A stretch of 64,000 nt of DNA from Odiellus spinosus (taxonomy: Eukaryota; Arthropoda; Arachnida; Opiliones; Phalangiidae): assembly GCA_963920705.1 (NCBI GenBank), contig CAWUCO010000097.1, forward strand, positions 558,001 to 622,000, given 5' to 3'. The notes beneath the pieces are model-generated. The model did no database searches. It was not told where the DNA came from and saw only the letters and a list, made by a program, of their open reading frames with translations. The first letter of the stretch is position 1, and each line of letters starts with the position of its first letter. Position numbers and translations under genes: made by a program. Below are positions 51,158 to 63,050 of the stretch, one piece after another.

Positions 51158-52540
51158 AGCAATTAATGGACAGTCTAAATAATAAGAGTTTTCAAAAATC
51201 CGTTGAAAAACAAGAAAAATATGGCCAATTCAAGAAATCATACAATATCAAAATAGTCAAATTTCAGATTTTAAAGAATTCGCTTTTTGATATTAGATGT
51301 TTTTTGAATTGGCTATATTTTCCATGTTTTTCAACGGATTTTCCAAAACTCTTGTTTTTTAGATAGACCAATATTTGCTCTTTCGAGTGGTCTTCATTTT
51401 GTCTAAATCGCTTAAAAATCAAAAGTTTTGTGTCCATTTGAATCCAATGATCTTGGATTTTTAAGTGTTTTTGCTTAATTTTAACAAATTTTATATTTGT
51501 CACAATTTTGCAATTTAGACAAAACCAATGTCATTCGAAAGAGCAATTAATGGACAGTCTAAATAATAAGAGTTTTCAAAAATCCGTTGAAAAACAAGAA
51601 AAATATGGCCAATTCAAGAAATCATACAATATCAAAATAGTCAAATTTCAGATTTTAAAAATTCGCTTTTTGATATTAGATGTTTTTTGAATTGGCCTTA
51701 TTTTCCATGTTTTTCAACGGATTTTCCAAAACTCTTGTTTTTTAGATAGACCAATATTTGCTCTTTCGAGTGGTCTAAATTTTGTCTAAATCGCTTAAAA
51801 ATCAAAAGTTTTGTGTCTATTTGAATCCAATAATCTTGGATTTTTAAGCGTTTTTGCTTTATTTTAACCAATTTTATATTTGTCACGTTTTGGCAATTTA
51901 GACAAAACCAAAGTCATTCGAAAGAGCAATTAATGGACAGTCTCAATAATAAGAGTTTTCAAAAATGTGTTGAAAAACAAGAAAAATATGGCCAATTCAA
52001 GAAATCATACAATATCAAAATAGTGAAATTTCAGATTTTAAAAATTCGCTTTTTGATATTAGATGTTTTTTGAATTTTCCCATATTTTCCAGGTTTTTCA
52101 ACGGATTTTCCAAAACTCTTGTTTTTTAGATAGACCAATATTTGCTCTTTCGAGTGGTCTAAATTTTGTCTAAATCGCTTAAAAATCAAAAGTTTTGTGT
52201 CTATTTGAATCCAATGATCTTGGATTTTTAAGCGTTTTTGCTTAATTTTAACCAATTTTATATTTGTCACGTTTTGGCAATTTAGGCAAAACCAAAGTCA
52301 TTCGAAAGAGCAATTAATGGACAGTCTAAATAATAAGAGTTTTCAAAAATCCGTTGAAAAACAAGAAAAATATGGCCAATTCAAGAAATCATACAATATC
52401 AAAATAGTCAAATTTCAGATTTTAAAGAATTCGCTTTTTGATATTAGATGTTTTTTGAATTGGCTATATTTTCCATGTTTTTCAACGGATTTTCCAAAAC
52501 TCTTGTTTTTTAGATAGACCAATATTTGCTCTTTCGAGTG
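51158..52540. repeat. Block repeated from -11,110 bp, copy 2
   Basis: This is the downstream partner of 40,048-41,430. Its first part is also repeated locally at +1,151 bp (three units): aaagaattcgc at about 51,276 and 52,427, gtcttcattttg, and accaatgtcattcg at about 51,525 and 52,676. Three copies of this unit type therefore lie in the window, two here and one at 40 kb, with a more distant relative at 12.1-12.4 kb. Confidence 0.85.
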
Positions 52541-54469
52541 GTCTTCATTTTGTCTAAATCGCTTAAAAATCAAAAGTTTTGTGTCCATTTGAATCCAATG
52601 ATCTTGGATTTTTAAGTGTTTTTGCTTAATTTTAACAAATTTTATATTTGTCACAATTTTGCAATTTAGACAAAACCAATGTCATTCGAAAGAGCAATTA
52701 ATGGACAGTCTAAATAATAAGAGTTTTCAAAAATCCGTTGAAAAACAAGAAAAATATGGCCAATTCAAGAAATCATACAATATCAAAATAGTCAAATTTC
52801 AGATTTTAAAAATTCGCTTTTTGATATTAGATGTTTTTTGAATTGGCCTTATTTTCCATGTTTTTCAACGGATTTTCCAAAACTCTTGTTTTTTAGATAG
52901 ACCAATATTTGGTCTTTCGAGTGGTCTTAATTTTGTCTAAATCGCTTAAAAATCAAAGGTTTTGTGTCCATTTGAATCCAATAATCTTGGATTTTTAAGT
53001 GTTTTTGCTTAATTTTAACAAATTTTATATTTGTCACAATTTTGCAATTTAGACAAAACTAAAGTCATTCGAAAGAGCAATTAATGGACAGTCTAAATAA
53101 TAAGAGTTTTCAAAAATCCGTTGAAAAACAAGAAAAATATGGCCAATTCAAGAAATCATACAATATCAAAATAGTGAAATTTCAGATTTTAAAAATTCGC
53201 TTTTTGATATTAGATGTTTTTTGAATTGGCCATATTTTCCAGGTTTTTCAACGGATTTTCCAAACTCTTGTTTTTTAGATAGACCAATATTTGCTCTTTC
53301 GAGTGGTCTAAATTTTGTCTAAATCGCTTAAAAATCAAAAGTTTTGTGTCTATTTGAATCCAATAATCTTGGATTTTTAAGCGTTTTTGCTTAATTTTAA
53401 CCAATTTTATATTTGTCACGTTTTGGCAATTTAGACAAAACCAAAGTCATTCGAAAGAGCAATTAATGTACAGTCTAAATAATAAGAGTTTTCAAAAATC
53501 CGTTGAAAAACAAGAAAAATATGGCCAATTCAAGAAATCATACAATATCAAAATAGTCAAATTTCTGATTTTAAACATTCGCTTTTTGATATTAGATGTT
53601 TTTTGAATTGGCCATATTTTCCATGTTTTTCAACGGATTTTCCAAAACTCTTTTTTTTTAGATAGACCAATATTTGCTCTTTTGAGTGGTCTAAATTTTG
53701 TCTAAATCGCTTAAAAATCAAAAGTTTTGTGTCTATTTGAATCCATTAATCTTGGATTTTTAAGCGTTTTTGCTTAATTTTAACCAATTTTATATTTAAC
53801 ACGTTTTGGAAATTTAGACAAAACCAAAGTCATTCGAAAGAGCAATAAATGGACAGTCTAAATAATAAGAGTTTTCAAAAATCCGTTGAAAAACAAGAAA
53901 AATGGCCAATTCAAGAAATCATACAATATCAAATTAGTCAAATTTCAGATTTTAAAAATTCGCTTTTTGATATTAGATGTTTTTTGAATTGGCCATATTT
54001 TCCATGTTTTTCAACGGATTTTCCAAAACTCTTGTTTTTTAGATAGACCAATATTTGCTCTTTCGAGTGGTCTTAATTTTGTCTAAATCGCTTAAAAATC
54101 AAAAGTTTTGTGTCCATTTGAATCCAATAATCTCTGATTTTTAAGTGTTTTTGCTTAATTTTAACCAATTTTATATTTGTCACGTTTTGGCAATTTAGAC
54201 AAAACCAAAGTCATTCGAAAGAGCAATTAATGGACAGTCTAAATAATAAGAGTTTTCAAAAATCCGTTGAAAAACAAGAAAAATATGGCCAATTCAAGAA
54301 ATCATACAATATCAAAATAGTCAAATTTCAGATTTTAAAGAATTCGCTTTTTGATATTAGATGTTTTTTGAATTGGCTATATTTTCCATGTTTTTCAACG
54401 GATTTTCCAAAACTCTTGTTTTTTAGATAGACCAATATTTGCTCTTTCGAGTGGTCTAAATTTTGTCTA
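52541..54469. repeat. Irregular segment with several private indels
   Basis: About five units with more private changes than usual: ttggtctttcg near 52,911, caaaggttttg near 52,956, a lost base in ccaaactcttg near 53,260, aatgtacag near 53,466, a 2-bp loss in gaaaaatggcc near 53,898, and ataatctctgattttt near 54,126. The unit near 53.75-53.94 kb shares the rare variant set of 1.3-1.9 kb. This segment separates two amplified regions. Confidence 0.75.
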
Positions 54470-57400
54470 AATCGCTTAAAAATCAAAAGTTTTGTGTCTA
54501 TTTGAATCCAATAATCTTGGATTTTTAAGCGTTTTTGCTTAATTTTAACCAATTTTATATTTGTCACGTTTTGGCAATTTAGACAAAACCAAAGTCATTC
54601 GAAAGAGCAATTAATGGACAGTCTAAATAATAAGAGTTTTCAAAAATCCGTTGAAAAACAAGAAAAATATGGCCAATTCAAGAAATTATACAATATCAAA
54701 ATAGTGAAATTTCAGATTTTAAAAATTCGCTTTTTGATATTAGATGTTTTTTGAATTGGCCATATTTTCCAGGTTTTTCAACGGATTTTCCAAAACTCTT
54801 GTTTTTTAAATAGACCAATATTTGCTCTTTCGAGTGGTCTTAATTTTGTCTAAATCGCTTAGAAATCAAAAGTTTTGTGTCCATTTGAATCCAATAATCT
54901 TGGATTTTTAAGTGTTTTTGCTTAATTTTAACCAATTTTATATTTGTCACAATTTTGAAATTTAGACAAAACCAAAGTCATTCGAAAGAGCAATTAATGG
55001 ACAGTCTAAATAATAAGAGTTTTCAAAAATCCGTTGAAAAACAAGAAAAATATGGCCAATTCAAGAAATCATACAATATCAAAATAGTCAAATTTCAGAT
55101 TTTAAAAATTCGCTTTTTAATATTAGATGTTTATTGAATTGGCCATATTTTCCAGGTTTTTCAACGGATTTTCCAAAACTCTTGTTTTTTAGATAGACCA
55201 ATATTTGCTCTTTCGAGTGGTCTAAATTTTGTCTAAATCGCTTAAAAATCAAAAGTTTTGGGTCTATTTGAAGCCTATAATCTTGGATTTTTAAGCGTTT
55301 TTGCTTAATTTTAACCAATTTTATATTTGTCACGTTTTGGCAATTTAGACAAAACCAAAGTCATTCGAAAGAGCAATTAATGGACAGTCTAAATAATAAG
55401 AGTTTTCAAAAATCCGTTGAAAAACAAGAAAAATATGGCCAATTCAAGAAATCATACAATATCAAAATAGTCAAATTTCAGATTTTAAAGAATTCGCTTT
55501 TTGATATTAGATGTTTTTTGAATTGGCTATATTTTCCATGTTTTTCAACGGATTTTCCAAAACTCTTGTTTTTTAGATAGACCAATATTTGCTCTTTCGA
55601 GTGGTCTAAATTTTGTCTAAATCGCTTAAAAATCAAAAGTTTTGTGTCAATTTGAATCCAATAATCTTGGATTTTTAAGCGTTTTTGCTTTATTTTAACC
55701 AATTTTATATTTGTCACGTTTTGGCAATTTAGACAAAACCAAAGTCATTCGAAAGAGCAATTAATGGACAGTCCTAATAATAAGAGTTTTCAAAAATCCG
55801 TTGAAAAACAAGAAAAATATGGCCAATTCAAGAAATCATACAATATCAAAATAGTGAAATTTCAGATTTTAAAAATTCGCTTTTTGATATTAGATGTTTT
55901 TTGAATTGGCCATATTTTCCAGGTTTTTCAACGGATTTTCCAAAACTATTGTTTTTTAGATAGACCAATATTTGCTCTTTCGAGTGGTCTTAATTTTGTC
56001 TAAATCGCTTAAAAATCAAAAGTTTTGTGTCTATTTGAATCCTATAATCTTGGATTTTTAAGCGTTTTTGCTTAATTTTAACCAATTTTATATTTGTCAC
56101 GTTTTGGCAATTTAGACAAAACCAAAGTCATTCGAAAGAGCAATTAATGGACAGTCTAAATAATAAGAGTTTTCAAAAATCCGTTGAAAAACAAGAAAAA
56201 TATGGCCAATTCAAGAAATCATACAATATCAAAATAGTAAAATTTCAGATTTTAAAGAATTCGCTTTTTGATATTAGATGTTTTTTGAATTGGCTATATT
56301 TTCCATGTTTTTCAACGGATTTTCCAAAACTCTTGTTTTTTAGATAGACCAATATTTGCTCTTTCGAGTGGTCTTAATTTTGTCTAAATCGCTTAAAAAT
56401 CAAAAGTTTTGTGTCCATTTGAATCCAATAATCTTGGATTTTTAAGTGTTTTTGCTTAATTTTAACCAATTTTATATTTGTCACAATTTTGAAATTTAGA
56501 CAAAACCAAAGTCATTCGAAAGAGCAATTAATGGACAGTCTAAATAATAAGAGTTTTCAAAAATCCGTTGAAAAACAAGAAAAATATGGCCAATTCAACA
56601 AATCATACAATATCAAAATAGTCAAATTTCAGATTTTAAAAATTCGCTTTTTAATATTAGATGTTTATTGAATTGGCCATATTTTCCAGGTTTTTCAACG
56701 GATTTTCCAAAACTCTTGTTTTTTAGATAGACCAATATTTGCTCTTTCGAGTGGTCCAAATTTTGTCTAAATCGCTTAAAAATCAAAAGTTTTGGGTCTA
56801 TTTGAATCCTATAATCTTGGATTTTTAAGCGTTTTTGCTTAATTTTAACCAATTTTATATTTGTCACGTTTTGGCAATTTAGACAAAACCAAAGTCATTC
56901 GAAAGAGCAATTAATGGACAGTCTAAATAATAAGAGTTTTCAAAAATCCGTTGAAAAACAAGAAAAATATGGCCAATTCAAGAAATCATACAATATCAAA
57001 ATAGTCAAATTTCAGATTTTAAAAATTCGCTTTTTAATATTAGATGTTTATTGAATTGGCCATATTTTCCAGGTTTTTCAACGGATTTTCCAAAACTCTT
57101 GTTTTTTAGATAGACCAATATTTGCTCTTTCGAGTGGTCTAAATTTTGTCTAAATCGCTTAAAAATCAAAAGTTTTGGGTCTATTTGAATCCTATAATCT
57201 TGGATTTTTAAGCGTTTTTGCTTAATTTTAACCAATTTAATATTTGTCACGTTTTGGCAATTTAGACAAAACCAAAGTCATTCGAAAGAGCAATTAATGG
57301 ACAGTCTAAATAATAAGAGTTTTCAAAAATCCGTTGAAAAACAAGAAAAATATGGCCAATTCAAGAAATCATACAATATCAAAATAGTCAAATTTCAGAT

Positions 57401-57915
57401 TTTAAAGAATTCGCTTTTTGATATTAGATGTTTTTTGAATTGGCTATATTTTCCATGTTTTTCAACGGATTTTCCAAAACTCTTGTTTTTTAGATACACC
57501 AATATTTGCTCTTTCGAGTGGTCTAAATTTTGTCTAAATCGCTTAAAAATCAAAAGTTTTGTGTCTATTTGAATCCAATAATCTTGGATTTTTAAGCGTT
57601 TTTGCTTTATTTTAACCAATTTTATATTTGTCACGTTTTGGCAATTTAGACAAAACCAAAGTCATTCGAAAGAGCAATTAATGGACAGTCCTAATAATAA
57701 GAGTTTTCAAAAATCCGTTGAAAAACAAGAAAAATATGGCCAATTCAAGAAATCATACAATATGAAAATAGAGAAATTTCAGATTTTAAAAATTCGCTTT
57801 TTGATATTAGATGTTTTTTGAATTGGCCATATTTTCCAGGTTTTTCAACGGATTTTCCAAAACTATTGTTTTTTAGATAGACCAATATTTGCTCTTTCGA
57901 GTGGTCTTAATTTTG
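54470..57915. repeat. Nine-unit tandem duplication, copy 1 (3,450 bp)
   Basis: This copy matches 57,916-61,365 at +3,450 bp. Shared rare states include agaaattatac, ttttttaaatagacc, gcttagaaatc, gggtctatttgaagcc, gtgtcaatttg, gtcctaataataag, aaaactattg, ttcaacaaatcat and ttagatacacc. Only about four differences were seen: 56,239, 56,448, 56,501 and 57,239 against 59,689, 59,898, 59,951 and 60,689. The gggtctatttg state is private to this region. Confidence 0.9.
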
Positions 57916-60900
57916 TCTAAATCGCTTAAAAATCAAAAGTTTTGTGTCTATTTGAATCCAATAATCTTGGATTTTTAAGCGTTTTTGCTTAATTTTAACC
58001 AATTTTATATTTGTCACGTTTTGGCAATTTAGACAAAACCAAAGTCATTCGAAAGAGCAATTAATGGACAGTCTAAATAATAAGAGTTTTCAAAAATCCG
58101 TTGAAAAACAAGAAAAATATGGCCAATTCAAGAAATTATACAATATCAAAATAGTGAAATTTCAGATTTTAAAAATTCGCTTTTTGATATTAGATGTTTT
58201 TTGAATTGGCCATATTTTCCAGGTTTTTCAACGGATTTTCCAAAACTCTTGTTTTTTAAATAGACCAATATTTGCTCTTTCGAGTGGTCTTAATTTTGTC
58301 TAAATCGCTTAGAAATCAAAAGTTTTGTGTCCATTTGAATCCAATAATCTTGGATTTTTAAGTGTTTTTGCTTAATTTTAACCAATTTTATATTTGTCAC
58401 AATTTTGAAATTTAGACAAAACCAAAGTCATTCGAAAGAGCAATTAATGGACAGTCTAAATAATAAGAGTTTTCAAAAATCCGTTGAAAAACAAGAAAAA
58501 TATGGCCAATTCAAGAAATCATACAATATCAAAATAGTCAAATTTCAGATTTTAAAAATTCGCTTTTTAATATTAGATGTTTATTGAATTGGCCATATTT
58601 TCCAGGTTTTTCAACGGATTTTCCAAAACTCTTGTTTTTTAGATAGACCAATATTTGCTCTTTCGAGTGGTCTAAATTTTGTCTAAATCGCTTAAAAATC
58701 AAAAGTTTTGGGTCTATTTGAAGCCTATAATCTTGGATTTTTAAGCGTTTTTGCTTAATTTTAACCAATTTTATATTTGTCACGTTTTGGCAATTTAGAC
58801 AAAACCAAAGTCATTCGAAAGAGCAATTAATGGACAGTCTAAATAATAAGAGTTTTCAAAAATCCGTTGAAAAACAAGAAAAATATGGCCAATTCAAGAA
58901 ATCATACAATATCAAAATAGTCAAATTTCAGATTTTAAAGAATTCGCTTTTTGATATTAGATGTTTTTTGAATTGGCTATATTTTCCATGTTTTTCAACG
59001 GATTTTCCAAAACTCTTGTTTTTTAGATAGACCAATATTTGCTCTTTCGAGTGGTCTAAATTTTGTCTAAATCGCTTAAAAATCAAAAGTTTTGTGTCAA
59101 TTTGAATCCAATAATCTTGGATTTTTAAGCGTTTTTGCTTTATTTTAACCAATTTTATATTTGTCACGTTTTGGCAATTTAGACAAAACCAAAGTCATTC
59201 GAAAGAGCAATTAATGGACAGTCCTAATAATAAGAGTTTTCAAAAATCCGTTGAAAAACAAGAAAAATATGGCCAATTCAAGAAATCATACAATATCAAA
59301 ATAGTGAAATTTCAGATTTTAAAAATTCGCTTTTTGATATTAGATGTTTTTTGAATTGGCCATATTTTCCAGGTTTTTCAACGGATTTTCCAAAACTATT
59401 GTTTTTTAGATAGACCAATATTTGCTCTTTCGAGTGGTCTTAATTTTGTCTAAATCGCTTAAAAATCAAAAGTTTTGTGTCTATTTGAATCCTATAATCT
59501 TGGATTTTTAAGCGTTTTTGCTTAATTTTAACCAATTTTATATTTGTCACGTTTTGGCAATTTAGACAAAACCAAAGTCATTCGAAAGAGCAATTAATGG
59601 ACAGTCTAAATAATAAGAGTTTTCAAAAATCCGTTGAAAAACAAGAAAAATATGGCCAATTCAAGAAATCATACAATATCAAAATAGTCAAATTTCAGAT
59701 TTTAAAGAATTCGCTTTTTGATATTAGATGTTTTTTGAATTGGCTATATTTTCCATGTTTTTCAACGGATTTTCCAAAACTCTTGTTTTTTAGATAGACC
59801 AATATTTGCTCTTTCGAGTGGTCTTAATTTTGTCTAAATCGCTTAAAAATCAAAAGTTTTGTGTCCATTTGAATCCAATAATCTTGGATTTTTAAGTTTT
59901 TTTGCTTAATTTTAACCAATTTTATATTTGTCACAATTTTGAAATTTAGAAAAAACCAAAGTCATTCGAAAGAGCAATTAATGGACAGTCTAAATAATAA
60001 GAGTTTTCAAAAATCCGTTGAAAAACAAGAAAAATATGGCCAATTCAACAAATCATACAATATCAAAATAGTCAAATTTCAGATTTTAAAAATTCGCTTT
60101 TTAATATTAGATGTTTATTGAATTGGCCATATTTTCCAGGTTTTTCAACGGATTTTCCAAAACTCTTGTTTTTTAGATAGACCAATATTTGCTCTTTCGA
60201 GTGGTCCAAATTTTGTCTAAATCGCTTAAAAATCAAAAGTTTTGGGTCTATTTGAATCCTATAATCTTGGATTTTTAAGCGTTTTTGCTTAATTTTAACC
60301 AATTTTATATTTGTCACGTTTTGGCAATTTAGACAAAACCAAAGTCATTCGAAAGAGCAATTAATGGACAGTCTAAATAATAAGAGTTTTCAAAAATCCG
60401 TTGAAAAACAAGAAAAATATGGCCAATTCAAGAAATCATACAATATCAAAATAGTCAAATTTCAGATTTTAAAAATTCGCTTTTTAATATTAGATGTTTA
60501 TTGAATTGGCCATATTTTCCAGGTTTTTCAACGGATTTTCCAAAACTCTTGTTTTTTAGATAGACCAATATTTGCTCTTTCGAGTGGTCTAAATTTTGTC
60601 TAAATCGCTTAAAAATCAAAAGTTTTGGGTCTATTTGAATCCTATAATCTTGGATTTTTAAGCGTTTTTGCTTAATTTTAACCAATTTTATATTTGTCAC
60701 GTTTTGGCAATTTAGACAAAACCAAAGTCATTCGAAAGAGCAATTAATGGACAGTCTAAATAATAAGAGTTTTCAAAAATCCGTTGAAAAACAAGAAAAA
60801 TATGGCCAATTCAAGAAATCATACAATATCAAAATAGTCAAATTTCAGATTTTAAAGAATTCGCTTTTTGATATTAGATGTTTTTTGAATTGGCTATATT

Positions 60901-61365
60901 TTCCATGTTTTTCAACGGATTTTCCAAAACTCTTGTTTTTTAGATACACCAATATTTGCTCTTTCGAGTGGTCTAAATTTTGTCTAAATCGCTTAAAAAT
61001 CAAAAGTTTTGTGTCTATTTGAATCCAATAATCTTGGATTTTTAAGCGTTTTTGCTTTATTTTAACCAATTTTATATTTGTCACGTTTTGGCAATTTAGA
61101 CAAAACCAAAGTCATTCGAAAGAGCAATTAATGGACAGTCCTAATAATAAGAGTTTTCAAAAATCCGTTGAAAAACAAGAAAAATATGGCCAATTCAAGA
61201 AATCATACAATATGAAAATAGAGAAATTTCAGATTTTAAAAATTCGCTTTTTGATATTAGATGTTTTTTGAATTGGCCATATTTTCCAGGTTTTTCAACG
61301 GATTTTCCAAAACTATTGTTTTTTAGATAGACCAATATTTGCTCTTTCGAGTGGTCTTAATTTTG
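57916..61365. repeat. Nine-unit tandem duplication, copy 2
   Basis: This adjoins copy 1. The seam is placed where copy 1 reads ccaataatc near 57,957 but the equivalent near 61,407 reads cctataatc. The very low divergence makes this the youngest large event in the window, if mutation is even along the array. Concerted evolution by conversion could give the same picture. Confidence 0.9.
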
Positions 61366-63050
61366 TCTAAATCGCTTAAAAATCAAAAGTTTTGTGTCTA
61401 TTTGAATCCTATAATCTTGGATTTTTAAGCGTTTTTGCTTAATTTTAACCAATTTTATATTTGTCACGTTTTGGCAATTTAGACAAAACCAAAGTCATTC
61501 GAAAGAGCAATTAATGGACAGTCTAAATAATAAGAGTTTTCAAAAATCCGTTGAAAAACAAGAAAAATATGGCCAATTCAAGAAATCATACAATATCAAA
61601 ATAGTCAAATTTCAGATTTTAAAGAATTCGCTTTTTGATATTAGATGTTTTTTGAATTGGCTATATTTTCCATGTTTTTCAACGGATTTTCCAAAACTCT
61701 TGTTTTTTAGATAGACCAATATTTGCTCTTTCGAGTGGTCTTAATTTTGTCTAAATCGCTTAAAAATCAAAAGTTTTGTGTCCATTTGAATCCAATAATC
61801 TTGGATTTTTAAGTGTTTTTGCTTAATTTTAACCAATTTTATATTTGTCACAATTTTGAAATTTAGACAAAACCAAAGTCATTCGAAAGAGCAATTAATG
61901 GACAGTCTAAATAATAAGAGTTTTCAAAAATCCGTTGAAAAACAAGAAAAATATGGCCAATTCAACAAATCATACAATATCAAAATAGTCAAATTTCAGA
62001 TTTTAAAAATTCGCTTTTTAATATTAGATGTTTATTGAATTGGCCATATTTTCCAGGTTTTTCAACGGATTTTCCAAAACTCTTGTTTTTTAGATAGACC
62101 AATATTTGCTCTTTCGAGTGGTCTAAATTTTGTCTAAATCGCTTAAAAATCAAAAGTTTTGGGTCTATTTGAATCCTATAATCTTGGATTTTTAAGCGTT
62201 TTTGCTTAATTTTAACCAATTTTATATTTGTCACGTTTTGGCAATTTAGACAAAACCAAAGTCATTCGAAAGAGCAATTAATGGACAGTCTAAATAATAA
62301 GAGTTTTCAAAAATCCGTTGAAAAACAAGAAAAATATGGCCAATTCAAGAAATCATACAATATCAAAATAGTCAAATTTCAGATTTTAAAAATTCGCTTT
62401 TTAATATTAGATGTTTATTGAATTGGCCATATTTTCCAGGTTTTTCAACGGATTTTCCAAAACTCTTGTTTTTTAGATAGACCAATATTTGCTCTTTCGA
62501 GTGGTCTAAATTTTGTCTAAATCGCTTAAAAATCAAAAGTTTTGGGTCTATTTGAATCCTATAATCTTGGATTTTTAAGCGTTTTTGCTTAATTTTAACC
62601 AATTTTATATTTGTCACGTTTTGGCAATTTAAACAAAACCAAAGTCATTCGAAAGAGCAATTAATGAACAGTCTAAATAATAAGAGTTTTCAAAAATCCG
62701 TTGAAAAACAAGAAAAATATGGCCAATTCAAGAAATCATACAATATCAAAATAGTCAAATTTCAGATTTTAAAGAATTCGCTTTTTGATATTAGATGTTT
62801 TTTGAATTGGCTATATTTTCCATGTTTTTCAACGGATTTTCCAAAACTCTTGTTTTTTAGATACACCAATATTTGCTCTTTCGAGTGGTCTAAATTTTGT
62901 CTAAATCGCTTAAAAATCAAAAGTTTTGTGTCTATTTGAATCCAATAATCTTGGATTTTTAAGCGTTTTTGCTTTATTTTAACCAATTTTATATTTGTCA
63001 CGTTTTGGCAATTTAGACAAAACCAAAGTCATTCGAAAGAGCAATTAATG
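61366..63050. repeat. Further five-unit copy (1,917 bp offset)
   Basis: This copies the last five units of the nine-unit block (59,449-61,133) at +1,917 bp. Seen differences are gtggtctaaa at 62,107 against gtggtccaaa at 60,190, tttaaacaaaacc near 62,631 and aatgaacag near 62,665. The match fades at about 63,058, where this side has lost the gtcctaataat marker. Confidence 0.85.

Noticed and set aside
57297..57572. Longest plus-strand frames (91-95 codons, also at 60,747, 62,664, 33,259 and 39,972)
   Set aside because: They arise from single-base changes that remove one stop (for example ttagatacacc) or shift the frame. They contain the same satellite sequence and no recognisable domain.
54470..63050. 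Assembly duplication rather than true repeat
   Set aside because: It cannot be excluded from sequence alone. But copies differ at several single bases and the step size changes from nine to five units, which fits real unequal exchange better than a collapsed or doubled contig. It is kept as a caveat.
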